37,798 nt of DNA from Pirellulales bacterium (GTDB taxonomy: Bacteria; Planctomycetota; Planctomycetia; Pirellulales; JANQPP01). The notes beneath the pieces are model-generated. The model was not told where the DNA came from. It did not search any database and was given only the letters and a program-made list of their open reading frames with translations. Positions within the stretch are counted from its first letter, which is position 1. Each line of letters begins with the position of its first letter. Of the stretch, positions 1-8,302 are shown in pieces. Where the stretch lies: the NCBI GenBank assembly GCA_028289405.1, contig JANQPP010000030.1, positions 1 through 37,798 on the forward strand. Reading direction: 5' to 3'. Made by a program: the position numbers and the translations under genes.

Positions 1-246
1 CGATCCGGAGATACCGTTACGAGCGTCCGCCGATTACATCGCTTGGCGTCCCGCCCTCGGCCTCCAACTACTGCAAACGTGACTTTGCAGTTCTCGTGAG
101 CCGAGCCGCCACCAACTAGGTTTCTCCACGCTGGCCCCATATAATCCAACAGGGGAAGGATTGTCTTCATCATGTGAATTAACGCGCCGGCCCAGCCTAG
201 ACAGCGTTAGGCTCGTGCTCGGCGTGTCTCGAAAGGAAAGATTTCT

Positions 247-1392
247 ATGGCCACCGTGGCGACGAACGCGAACCCGCCCGCGCTGGAACTCCATTCTTAT
301 AAGGAGATGGACCACGAAACCTTGCAGCAGCGGATTCGCGCCGTCCGGGAGCAGATGGCGGAACGTTTACTGATTCTGGGGCATCACTACCAACAGGACG
401 AAGTCATCTCCCTGGCCGATTTGCGAGGGGACAGCTATCAACTCAGCCAAATGGCCTCCGCCAGTCGTGAATGCCGGGTGATCGCATTTTGCGGCGTGCA
501 TTTCATGGCGGAGACCGCCGATATTCTGGCCAATCGTCCGGAATGTCTGGCCGAACGGGATGGAGAGCGGGTGACCGTGATCCTGCCCGACATGGCGGCT
601 GGGTGCTCCATGGCGGACATGGCCGCTATCGAGCAGGTGGAGGATGTCTGGGACGACCTGGGCGAGGTCGTCGATACGGACAACCTCATTCCCATCACCT
701 ACATCAACTCCGCAGCGAGTCTGAAGGCGTTCTGCGGGAAGCGGCAGGGAGCCGTGTGTACCTCCAGCAATGCGGCCGCGGCGCTCGAATGGGCTTTCGA
801 GCGCGGGCAACGTGTGCTGTTTTTCCCCGACCAGCACTTGGGCCGCAACACGGCCAAGGCGATGGGCATCCCTCTGGAAGAGATGTGTGTCTGGGACCCG
901 TACCAGGACGAACTGGGCGGCAACACTCCGGAAGACCTCCAGCGGAGCCGGGTCATCCTCTGGAAGGGGCATTGCAGTGTCCATCAGATGTTCCGTCCCG
1001 AACATGTCGACCAATTCAGGGAACGCTTCCCAGGCATCAAAATCCTGGTCCATCCGGAATGCCCGATGGAGGTCGTGGATTTGGCGGATATCAGCGGCTC
1101 CACGGGGAAGATTATTCGCGAAGTGGAAAACGCGCCGCCGGGAACGAAATGGGCCATCGGCACCGAACTGCACCTGGTGAATCGCCTCAAGCAAGAACAT
1201 CCCGAACAGGAAATCCACTTCCTTTCCCCGGTGATCTGCATGTGTGCCACGATGTACCGCATCGATCTGCCACACCTTTGCTGGAGCCTGGAGAATCTTC
1301 AGGCGGGGACGCCCGTGAACGTCATCGAAGTGGACGAGGAGACGGCACGGTGGGCCCTCGTCGCGTTGGAACGCATGTTGGAGATCCGCTAA
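247..1392 (+). CDS. nadA: Quinolinate synthase NadA
   Basis: Catalyses condensation of iminoaspartate with dihydroxyacetone phosphate to quinolinate, the second step of de novo NAD synthesis, in the cytoplasm, using a [4Fe-4S] cluster. The 381-residue protein has the LILGHHYQ start of the fold (about residues 42-49), a first cluster cysteine in AAGCSMAD (C120), a second in KGHCSVH (C243) and a third in the CMCATMYR segment (C331/C333), matching the three-cysteine pattern of the family. VHPECPMEV and the GSTGKII stretch are also typical. It is longer than the E. coli enzyme (about 347 residues), as expected for the longer-chain subgroup. The start is supported by an AAAGGAAAG Shine-Dalgarno about 7 bases upstream of the ATG. 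No nadB or nadC is adjacent, so it appears to be a single transcription unit. Confidence 0.95.
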   Translation: MATVATNANPPALELHSYKEMDHETLQQRIRAVREQMAERLLILGHHYQQDEVISLADLRGDSYQLSQMASASRECRVIAFCGVHFMAETADILANRPECLAERDGERVTVILPDMAAGCSMADMAAIEQVEDVWDDLGEVVDTDNLIPITYINSAASLKAFCGKRQGAVCTSSNAAAALEWAFERGQRVLFFPDQHLGRNTAKAMGIPLEEMCVWDPYQDELGGNTPEDLQRSRVILWKGHCSVHQMFRPEHVDQFRERFPGIKILVHPECPMEVVDLADISGSTGKIIREVENAPPGTKWAIGTELHLVNRLKQEHPEQEIHFLSPVICMCATMYRIDLPHLCWSLENLQAGTPVNVIEVDEETARWALVALERMLEIR

Positions 1393-1539
1393 GCTAACCC
1401 TCCGGGAATCCTCTTCCGCGGTGCTGGATTGTGCACTAGCGGAAGGTTTAGGGCTCCACGGCCGACCCAGCCAGTGGTATGTTCCGCATCCCATTAGCCA
1501 AGTCATTCTCCATCATTCCTCGCCCCGGATTACGCGAAC

Positions 1540-4206
1540 ATGTGGCCTCTCTACCGCGGTCGCGCGCTCGCCGCACTTTCAAGAGCGTGCTACCTGTGTT
1601 TTGTATGGATCGCCTGGGCAGAACTGGCCAACTCGACCCCACCGGAGTCCACTTTGCCGGAGGTCCGTGATTCCCGGTTGCGGTTATCTCTCTTCGCTTC
1701 CGAGCCGGACATCGTGACGCCCATCGGTGCGACGGTCGACGCTGGGGACCGGCTATTCGTGATCGAATCGCACACGCATTTGCCGGAGCACGATTACGAC
1801 GGCCCAGACTCCGACCGCATCAAGGTCTTCGAGGATGCCGATGGTGACGGCAAACCGGAGCGGATTTCCGTCTTCGCTGACGGGTTCGACGATGCCATGA
1901 ATTTGGCCTTTTCGCCCCAGGGCGACCTCTATGTGGTGCATCGCGCCGGAGTCTCGCGGCTGTCGGATGAAAATGACGACGGCATCAGCGACACGCGTCG
2001 AGAAATCATTTGGCTGGAGACTTCGCAAACCTATGCCCATAGTTGCCTCTTGGGCGTGCTGGTATCGCACGATGGCTGGCTCTACGTGAGTCGAGGAAAC
2101 ACGGGCGGACATGCCTACACGTTGCACACCCGCGCCGGGGAATTCCTCTCCGGCTACGGAGATGGAGGTCACATTGTCCGCTGCCGCCTGGACGGCAGCG
2201 AATTGCGGGAGGTCGCCACTGGTTTTTGGAATCCCTTCGCGCTGGAGATAGACGCATTTGGCCGGCTGCTTTGTGCCGACAACGATCCGGATGCCCGCGG
2301 CCCGAACCGCCTGGTGCACATCATGCGAGGCGGGAATTATGGCTTCCGCTCCCTGTATGGTGGGAGCGGCCTGCATCCTTACTGTGCCTGGAACGGCGAA
2401 CTACCCGACACCTTGCCGCTGCTTGCCGGGACCGGTGAAGCTCCCTCCGGTGTTTTGGCCTGTGATTACGCCGCTCTGCCGGAAGACTATGCAGGGGATT
2501 ATCTCGTCACGACGTGGGGGGCTCACGCGATTGAACGTTATCGCCCGAAGAAGTCGGGAACTTCATTCCAAGGCGAACGGGAAGTCGTGATCCAAGGGGG
2601 CGCCGATTTCCGTCCTGTGGGCATCACCGCCGACAGCCGGGGAACAGTCTATTTCACCGATTGGGTCAAGAAAGACTACCCCAATCATGGACAAGGGAGG
2701 ATTTGGCGTCTGACATGCCGTGATCAACACCAACCACACCACCGCCGGAACAAAGACCCCCAACCTTGCGAGGAAGAAGCGCAGCTCAACGCTTTGCTGT
2801 CGTGCCTGGGGGATGCCAGCCAAGGAACGTTGGCCGATGCGGTCCGCAGCCACGATCCCTTTCGGCTATCCGCCGCCGTCACGGCACTCAGTCATTCGGA
2901 GAATGAGAAGATTCGTCAGCATTGGGAATCCAGTAACGAAGCCGCACTGCGCTTGGCCGCGCTGCTGGGGGCGCGAAGATCGGGTCGGCCTGAACCGGAA
3001 GCGTGGCGGCGATATCTCTCGGATCCCGATCCACGGATTCGGATGATGGCCGTGATGTGGGCTGGCGAAACACAGTCCACCAAGCTGCACGGTGAATTGC
3101 CACGTGCGCTAGAGATTTCTCCCGTGACGCAAGACTTGGTCTCCGTCTATCTGGCCACACAAGCATTGCTTTCCGAGGAGTTTTTGCGGACCTACGAAGC
3201 GCAAATACCCGGTTTTCGCCGGCCCTTGCCCAGCGCGGACATTGCCGCGCTGCAGATTTTGCGCGACGCAAGTTTGCCCGTTACGGCCCGGAGGAATGCC
3301 CTGGCCATGTTGGAGGAGATCAATTCCCCCGCAGCGCGAGAGGCACTGGAATTATGTTTCCAGGATTCGCATTTGGACTTGCGGCGGGCCGTGGTTTGGA
3401 CCTGGGCACTTCAGTCGCCTGCCTTGGCCGAGGAGAAATTGTTCGCGGTCGCGCTCGATGCAACCCTGCCGCGTGCCTTGCGAGCCGATGCCTTGGCGGG
3501 GCTCGCGCGACAACCAGGCTATTCGCTCGAGGCGGCTCGCGAACTATGGCAGGAAGGCGTTCCGCTACTTCGCAGAGGCGTGGCGCGGTGGCTGGCTCCT
3601 CATGCCGGGCAACCGGAAGTCCGCTCGGCATTGAGCGAGTTTCTGCATGAATCGGCGGGGGAAACGCAAGATCATGCGGAGGTCATGGAACTGCTACGCT
3701 TTGCCCTGCGCGATCCGCAAATTAGCGATTCCGAGACGGAAAAGACCGAAAGCGATCCGCAGTGGCTGGCGTCGCTCGCCGAGCCCGGCGACGTTGACGA
3801 AGGCCGGCGCGTCTTTTTTCATCCTGGACCGAATTGCGCGCGTTGCCATCGCGTCCAAGCTCGAGGCGGACGCATTGGGCCGAACTTGTCCGTCATCGGA
3901 AGTAGCCTGGACCGTGCCCGGCTGATCCGTTCGATCACGCACCCTTCAGAGGAGATTGCCCAGGAATTCATGGCCCATACCGTGGTTACACTCGATGGCG
4001 AAGTGCTTACCGGCCTGCAATTTCATTTCCGCAGCGGCAACCATATCAGCTTGATGCCGATCGACGGGGGCGAGATCCGTTTGTCCCTCGATGACGTCGA
4101 AACCTACCAAACATTGGATACTTCCCTCATGCCCGAAGGGCTGCATCATCAAATGACCACCTCGGATATGCGGCACTTGCTCGCATTCTTGCTCTCGTTG
4201 AAGTGA
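1540..4206 (+). CDS. PVC-type heme-binding CxxCH protein (propeller + HEAT + cytochrome c)
   Basis: Large secreted protein of 888 residues of a type greatly expanded in planctomycetes. The N-terminus has basic residues followed by a hydrophobic stretch (about residues 8-30), read as a signal peptide. Residues about 45-370 resemble the glucose/sorbosone dehydrogenase-like beta-propeller of this family, with Asp-rich turns such as DADGDGKPE. The middle (about 400-720) is helical and HEAT-like. The C-terminus has a c-type heme motif NCARCH (about residues 765-770), then IGPNL, and the family-typical LTGLQF and SLMPEGL segments. The role is probably periplasmic electron transfer coupled to oxidation of a sugar or similar compound; the substrate cannot be read from sequence. 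The next gene starts with a 4-base overlap of this stop, so they are probably co-transcribed. Confidence 0.86.
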   Translation: MWPLYRGRALAALSRACYLCFVWIAWAELANSTPPESTLPEVRDSRLRLSLFASEPDIVTPIGATVDAGDRLFVIESHTHLPEHDYDGPDSDRIKVFEDADGDGKPERISVFADGFDDAMNLAFSPQGDLYVVHRAGVSRLSDENDDGISDTRREIIWLETSQTYAHSCLLGVLVSHDGWLYVSRGNTGGHAYTLHTRAGEFLSGYGDGGHIVRCRLDGSELREVATGFWNPFALEIDAFGRLLCADNDPDARGPNRLVHIMRGGNYGFRSLYGGSGLHPYCAWNGELPDTLPLLAGTGEAPSGVLACDYAALPEDYAGDYLVTTWGAHAIERYRPKKSGTSFQGEREVVIQGGADFRPVGITADSRGTVYFTDWVKKDYPNHGQGRIWRLTCRDQHQPHHRRNKDPQPCEEEAQLNALLSCLGDASQGTLADAVRSHDPFRLSAAVTALSHSENEKIRQHWESSNEAALRLAALLGARRSGRPEPEAWRRYLSDPDPRIRMMAVMWAGETQSTKLHGELPRALEISPVTQDLVSVYLATQALLSEEFLRTYEAQIPGFRRPLPSADIAALQILRDASLPVTARRNALAMLEEINSPAAREALELCFQDSHLDLRRAVVWTWALQSPALAEEKLFAVALDATLPRALRADALAGLARQPGYSLEAARELWQEGVPLLRRGVARWLAPHAGQPEVRSALSEFLHESAGETQDHAEVMELLRFALRDPQISDSETEKTESDPQWLASLAEPGDVDEGRRVFFHPGPNCARCHRVQARGGRIGPNLSVIGSSLDRARLIRSITHPSEEIAQEFMAHTVVTLDGEVLTGLQFHFRSGNHISLMPIDGGEIRLSLDDVETYQTLDTSLMPEGLHHQMTTSDMRHLLAFLLSLK

Positions 4207-7200
4207 TTGGCTGGATGATTTTCACCAAGTTGAAAAACCAAGCAGGTATGGCCCACGTCGTATCTTGTCTCCTCCTGTATTTTGCCACGGCGGACAGCGT
4301 GAGGCCTCAACAACCCGACTCGCTTGAGCGGAACTACGCGGCGGAACTACCCCGAACACCTCCCCAGGAGCCGGAAGAAGCACTCCGCACTTTCGAACTG
4401 GTGGACGGGTACCAGATCGAACTCGTGGCCAGCGAGCCGGAGATCCGCGATCCGGTGGCCATGGAGTTCGATGAGCACGGCCGGTTGTACGTCGTCGAAA
4501 TGCGGGGCTATAGCGAGCAATTCGAAGAAAATTTGGGCAGCGTGCGGTTGCTCGAAGACCTCGACCAGGATGGGCGTTACGAAACCTCCCACGTATTCGC
4601 GGACGGCTTGGCTTGGCCCACGGCGGTTTGCTGCTGGCGCGGCGGCGTATTTGTCGGTGTCGCGCCGGACATCTGGTATTTCAAAGACACAGACGGGGAC
4701 GGAAAAGCAGACATTCGCGAACGCGTCTTGACCGGCTTCGGCGGAGACAATGTACAAGGACTACTGAATTCCTTCCGTTGGGGCTACGACCGCCGCATCC
4801 ATTTTGCCACCAGTAGCAATGGAGCCTTGGTGCGACGCCCTGGGCAAACCGAAGCAGAAACGATTCGTCTCCGCGGCGTGGATGGCGCGTTCGATCCGGA
4901 AACGATGGACCTCGTGCCGACTAGCGGCGGCGGACAGCACGGCCTCTCGTTCGACCGCTGGGGGCGCAAGTTCGTCTGTTCCAACAGCGACCATTTGCAA
5001 GTGATCGCCTACGATCTGCACTACGCGGAACGCAATCCTCTGCTTGCCCCGCTGCCCACGCGGAGATCGATCGCCGCGGATGGCCCAGCGGCGGAAGTCT
5101 TCCGCATTAGCCCGCCCGAACCTTGGCGCATCGTCCGCACGCGGCTCCGAGTCCAAGGCCTGGTAACCGGCCCGATTGAAGGAGGCGGACGCGCTGCCGG
5201 CTATTTCACCGGCGCCAGCGGCGTCACTCTATTTGAAGGGGACGGCCTCGCCGCTGAGGATGTGGGGCGCGTCTTCGTGGGCGACGTCGGCGGAAATCTC
5301 GTCCACCGTAAACAGCTCGTTGAAGACAGGTTTTTTCCTCAAGGCGTGCGAGTGGACGGAGGCCGTGAATTCTTGGCCTCCACGGATCATTGGTTCCGCC
5401 CAGTGCAGTTCGCTCAGGGACCCGACGGCGGGCTCTATATCCTCGACATGTACCGCGAAGTGATTGAGCATCCCTGGAGTCTTCCGGAGACGATCAAACA
5501 GCATCTCGACCTGACCAGTGGCCGGGATCGGGGTCGCATTTATCACGTGACGTATCGCGGCCGAGGGCATGGCAACCGAGCTTTGCCGGGAAGTGTGGAC
5601 GCCGAAAAGTTGGTCTCAATGCTGGATCACCCCAATGCCTGGCATCGCCGCACGGCGTTTAGACTCTTTGCCGAACAGTCTGATACTCGGCACCAACCTC
5701 GTTTGGAAGCGCTGCTGAATTCTGGCGAAAGCACGCCGGAGGGGAGGCTACTCGCCCTATCGCTATTGGCGGGACATTCCCCGAGCGACCCAGACTGGAT
5801 GATCTCCGGCATCCAAAATTCACATCCCCGCGTGCGGGAATTCGCCGTAAGGCTCAGCGAGAACGTGCCCGGCTGTTGGCCCAAGCTTGAAACGATGCTG
5901 CTCGAATTGGTGCAAGATGCCGATGCCCGCGTCCGCCGGCAATGGGCGTTCTCCCTGGGAGCGTGGCCTGCCTCGCCGCAGCGGCTGGAGGCGCTTTCTC
6001 GGCTCGCGGAGAAGGATGGCCAGTTCCCGGAAATGCGGTTCGCAATTCTTTCGTCGGTGACTGATATCCGCGCGGCCTTGTTCGCCCGATTGCTGCGTGG
6101 CGATGCCTTGCGACATGCAACGCACGGCCAAATCTTGTTGACCGAATTGGCCCGGCAAATTGGGGCCAGCTTTGAAGAAACCCACGATGGTGAATTTTCT
6201 CGAGCGCTGGCCACTCTGCCTAGTGAAGATGCACGTTGGACGCGGCATTATGCCCGTACCGCCTGGAATGCTGCGAGCGAGCAGCAAGCGATGAAGGTCG
6301 AAGCCTGGCTTCCTTTTCCTCTACTGGAAAATGTTGAAAACGATGCGACTGATGGCAACTCGCCAGAGATGATCCGCCTTTCCGCGATCGAACTGCTGGG
6401 CCGCCAGCCTGTGGAGGCATCTTTGGAAACTTTGGCAGGGCTGCTTTCGCAGCGGGAACCTCCGCGTGTACAACAGACCGCGCTACGCTCGTTGGCGCGA
6501 TTGAAAAATGAGTCCGCGCCGCGAATCGTGTTGGCGCAGTGGTATTCGCTGGGACCCGATCTAAAACGGGACGTTCTGGACCTCCTATTCGGCCGGCGTA
6601 CGTGGCTGGCGCGGTTCTTCGACGCTCTAGAAGACGGCACGATTCATCCCCGAGACCTGGATATCACGGCTCGGCAACGCTTGCTTAACCACGAAGATCC
6701 CGTCATTCAGCGGCGGGCCGAGCGGCTGTTTCCCGCGAGAAAGAACGAAAGCCGGCAAGTTGTCGTGGAGCATTATCTCGATGTCCTCGATCTTGCGGGA
6801 AATCCGACTCAGGGGCAGGCCGTGTATCGCAAACACTGCGCCGGTTGCCATGCCTTTCGTGGCGAGGGACACGCGGTGGGCCCCGCTTTGGAGACCACGC
6901 TGGGCCGTACGGGCGAACAATTGCTCACGCATCTCCTCGACCCGAACCGGGAGGTCGATCCCCGCTATGTGGGCTACATCGCGCGGACCATCGACGGCAT
7001 CGAATCTCTGGGACTTTTGTCCCGTGAAACGCCCACGCATGTGACGGTCACGCGGGCCTTCGGACACTCGAACGTGGTACCTCGTGAAGCGATCGATATC
7101 CTCCGTTCGACGGGGGTTTCCCTGATGCCCGAGGGGCTGGAGCAACAGATTTCCCGGCAGGGCCTGGCGGATCTCTTGGCCTTTCTGCGTTCGGATCCCT

Positions 7201-7220
7201 CCATATCCCCACCCCAATGA
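4203..7220 (+). CDS. Second PVC-type heme-binding CxxCH / membrane-bound dehydrogenase-like protein
   Basis: Paralogue of the upstream gene, 1005 residues. The given start is a GTG overlapping the previous TGA; in-frame ATGs at 4215 and 4248 are possible, and the one at 4248 gives a compact signal peptide (MAHVVSCLLLYFATADS). The propeller region follows FELVDGYQIELVASEPEI, typical of the planctomycete membrane-bound dehydrogenase family, with DQDGR and DTDGDGK turns. HEAT-like helices occupy roughly residues 450-830. The heme motif is CAGCH near residue 880, followed by VGPALETT and the SLMPEGLEQQ end shared with the upstream protein. Tandem arrangement suggests two subunits or two specificities of one periplasmic oxidation system. 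The methionine that acts as distal heme ligand is not assigned with certainty. Confidence 0.88.
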   Translation: MIGWMIFTKLKNQAGMAHVVSCLLLYFATADSVRPQQPDSLERNYAAELPRTPPQEPEEALRTFELVDGYQIELVASEPEIRDPVAMEFDEHGRLYVVEMRGYSEQFEENLGSVRLLEDLDQDGRYETSHVFADGLAWPTAVCCWRGGVFVGVAPDIWYFKDTDGDGKADIRERVLTGFGGDNVQGLLNSFRWGYDRRIHFATSSNGALVRRPGQTEAETIRLRGVDGAFDPETMDLVPTSGGGQHGLSFDRWGRKFVCSNSDHLQVIAYDLHYAERNPLLAPLPTRRSIAADGPAAEVFRISPPEPWRIVRTRLRVQGLVTGPIEGGGRAAGYFTGASGVTLFEGDGLAAEDVGRVFVGDVGGNLVHRKQLVEDRFFPQGVRVDGGREFLASTDHWFRPVQFAQGPDGGLYILDMYREVIEHPWSLPETIKQHLDLTSGRDRGRIYHVTYRGRGHGNRALPGSVDAEKLVSMLDHPNAWHRRTAFRLFAEQSDTRHQPRLEALLNSGESTPEGRLLALSLLAGHSPSDPDWMISGIQNSHPRVREFAVRLSENVPGCWPKLETMLLELVQDADARVRRQWAFSLGAWPASPQRLEALSRLAEKDGQFPEMRFAILSSVTDIRAALFARLLRGDALRHATHGQILLTELARQIGASFEETHDGEFSRALATLPSEDARWTRHYARTAWNAASEQQAMKVEAWLPFPLLENVENDATDGNSPEMIRLSAIELLGRQPVEASLETLAGLLSQREPPRVQQTALRSLARLKNESAPRIVLAQWYSLGPDLKRDVLDLLFGRRTWLARFFDALEDGTIHPRDLDITARQRLLNHEDPVIQRRAERLFPARKNESRQVVVEHYLDVLDLAGNPTQGQAVYRKHCAGCHAFRGEGHAVGPALETTLGRTGEQLLTHLLDPNREVDPRYVGYIARTIDGIESLGLLSRETPTHVTVTRAFGHSNVVPREAIDILRSTGVSLMPEGLEQQISRQGLADLLAFLRSDPSISPPQ

Positions 7221-7233
7221 CAGGAACGCCGCC

Positions 7234-8229
7234 ATGACCCTTTCACCTTCTTCAGCGCTGCCGAAAATAGATCGACGCGACTTTCATCGGACTTCTTGCC
7301 GGGCACTCGCCGCGCTCGCCACTAGCGGGACCGGCTGGACAAGACGGTCTCGCGTTGCGGCCCAAGGCACCAGCATCGCTCCACCGGTCCCGTACGTGGA
7401 CATGCACGTCCATTTGGGGCAGCCCTGGAATGAACGCGGACCATTGACGGCCGAAATGCTGCTCCGCTGGATGGACGCGCATCACATAGGTCGGGCCGTG
7501 GTGTTGCCTCTGATCTCGCCCGAATCCTGGTTTTATCCGATTACGCCGCAGTGGGTTCTCGAACAGACCAAGCCTTACCAGGACCGACTGATTCCCTTTT
7601 GCGCGGTTGATCCACGCTCGGTGAATCTCGGAGGCTATCGCGGCTTTTTGGATATCCTCCGCCGCTATGTGGAGGCCGGCGCGCGGGGCATGGGGGAACA
7701 CAAATGGGGCGGTCCCGTGGACCATCCGGCGAATATCGAACTGATCCGGGCCTGCGCCGAACTCCAACTTCCCGTCCTGTTTCACATGGATAATATCCGC
7801 AACACGGACGCGCCCGGCTTGCCTGGACTGGAGCGGCTGCTCACCGAAGTGCCGGAGGCCGTGCTGATCGGACACGCACCCGGCTGGTGGGCTTCCATCT
7901 CCGGGGACACCACGCAAGACGACATGGGAGGCTACCCACGGCGGTCAGTGACGCAAGGGGGCGCGATCGACCGGCTGATGGAGAAGTTTCCTAATTTGTA
8001 TGGTGAAATCTCGGCGGGGAGTGGCGCGAACGCGCTACAGCGTGACCGAGAATTCGCCCAGGAATTCTTACGCCGCCGCGCCGACCGACTGCTATTCGGT
8101 ACCGACTATCTGGCGGATGGGCAAGAGGTTCCCCAATTCGAACTTTTGGCCTCGTTCGACCTTCCCCGCGAGGTCTGGTCCCAAATCGCCGCTGGAAATG
8201 CGGAGAAGCTGTTGAATCACCCGAGATGA
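7234..8229 (+). CDS. Amidohydrolase-family protein with Tat-like leader
   Basis: 331-residue TIM-barrel metal hydrolase of the amidohydrolase_2 type. Visible metal-site features are MHVH (H58, H60), the GEHKWGG segment, a histidine in LIGHAPGWW and an aspartate in FGTDYL near residue 287. The N-terminus contains RRDFHRT followed by a small-residue stretch, which resembles a twin-arginine leader, so export to the periplasm is likely. It starts 13 bases after the second heme protein, with an AGGA Shine-Dalgarno in the gap, so it completes a three-gene operon. It may hydrolyse or decarboxylate a product of the upstream dehydrogenases; that link is inferred from position only. Members of this family include decarboxylases as well as hydrolases, so the reaction is open. 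Confidence 0.85.
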   Translation: MTLSPSSALPKIDRRDFHRTSCRALAALATSGTGWTRRSRVAAQGTSIAPPVPYVDMHVHLGQPWNERGPLTAEMLLRWMDAHHIGRAVVLPLISPESWFYPITPQWVLEQTKPYQDRLIPFCAVDPRSVNLGGYRGFLDILRRYVEAGARGMGEHKWGGPVDHPANIELIRACAELQLPVLFHMDNIRNTDAPGLPGLERLLTEVPEAVLIGHAPGWWASISGDTTQDDMGGYPRRSVTQGGAIDRLMEKFPNLYGEISAGSGANALQRDREFAQEFLRRRADRLLFGTDYLADGQEVPQFELLASFDLPREVWSQIAAGNAEKLLNHPR

Positions 8230-8302
8230 CTGACTCATTTTCTTCGATGATCAGGCATCCGTGGAATTCTCGATTACCGTTTTGCCGAGAGTTCCTGTCG
8301 AT

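Noticed and set aside
367..1506. 379-codon open frame antisense to nadA
   Set aside because: It mirrors nadA codon structure, has no recognisable domain, and nadA is certain on the other strand.
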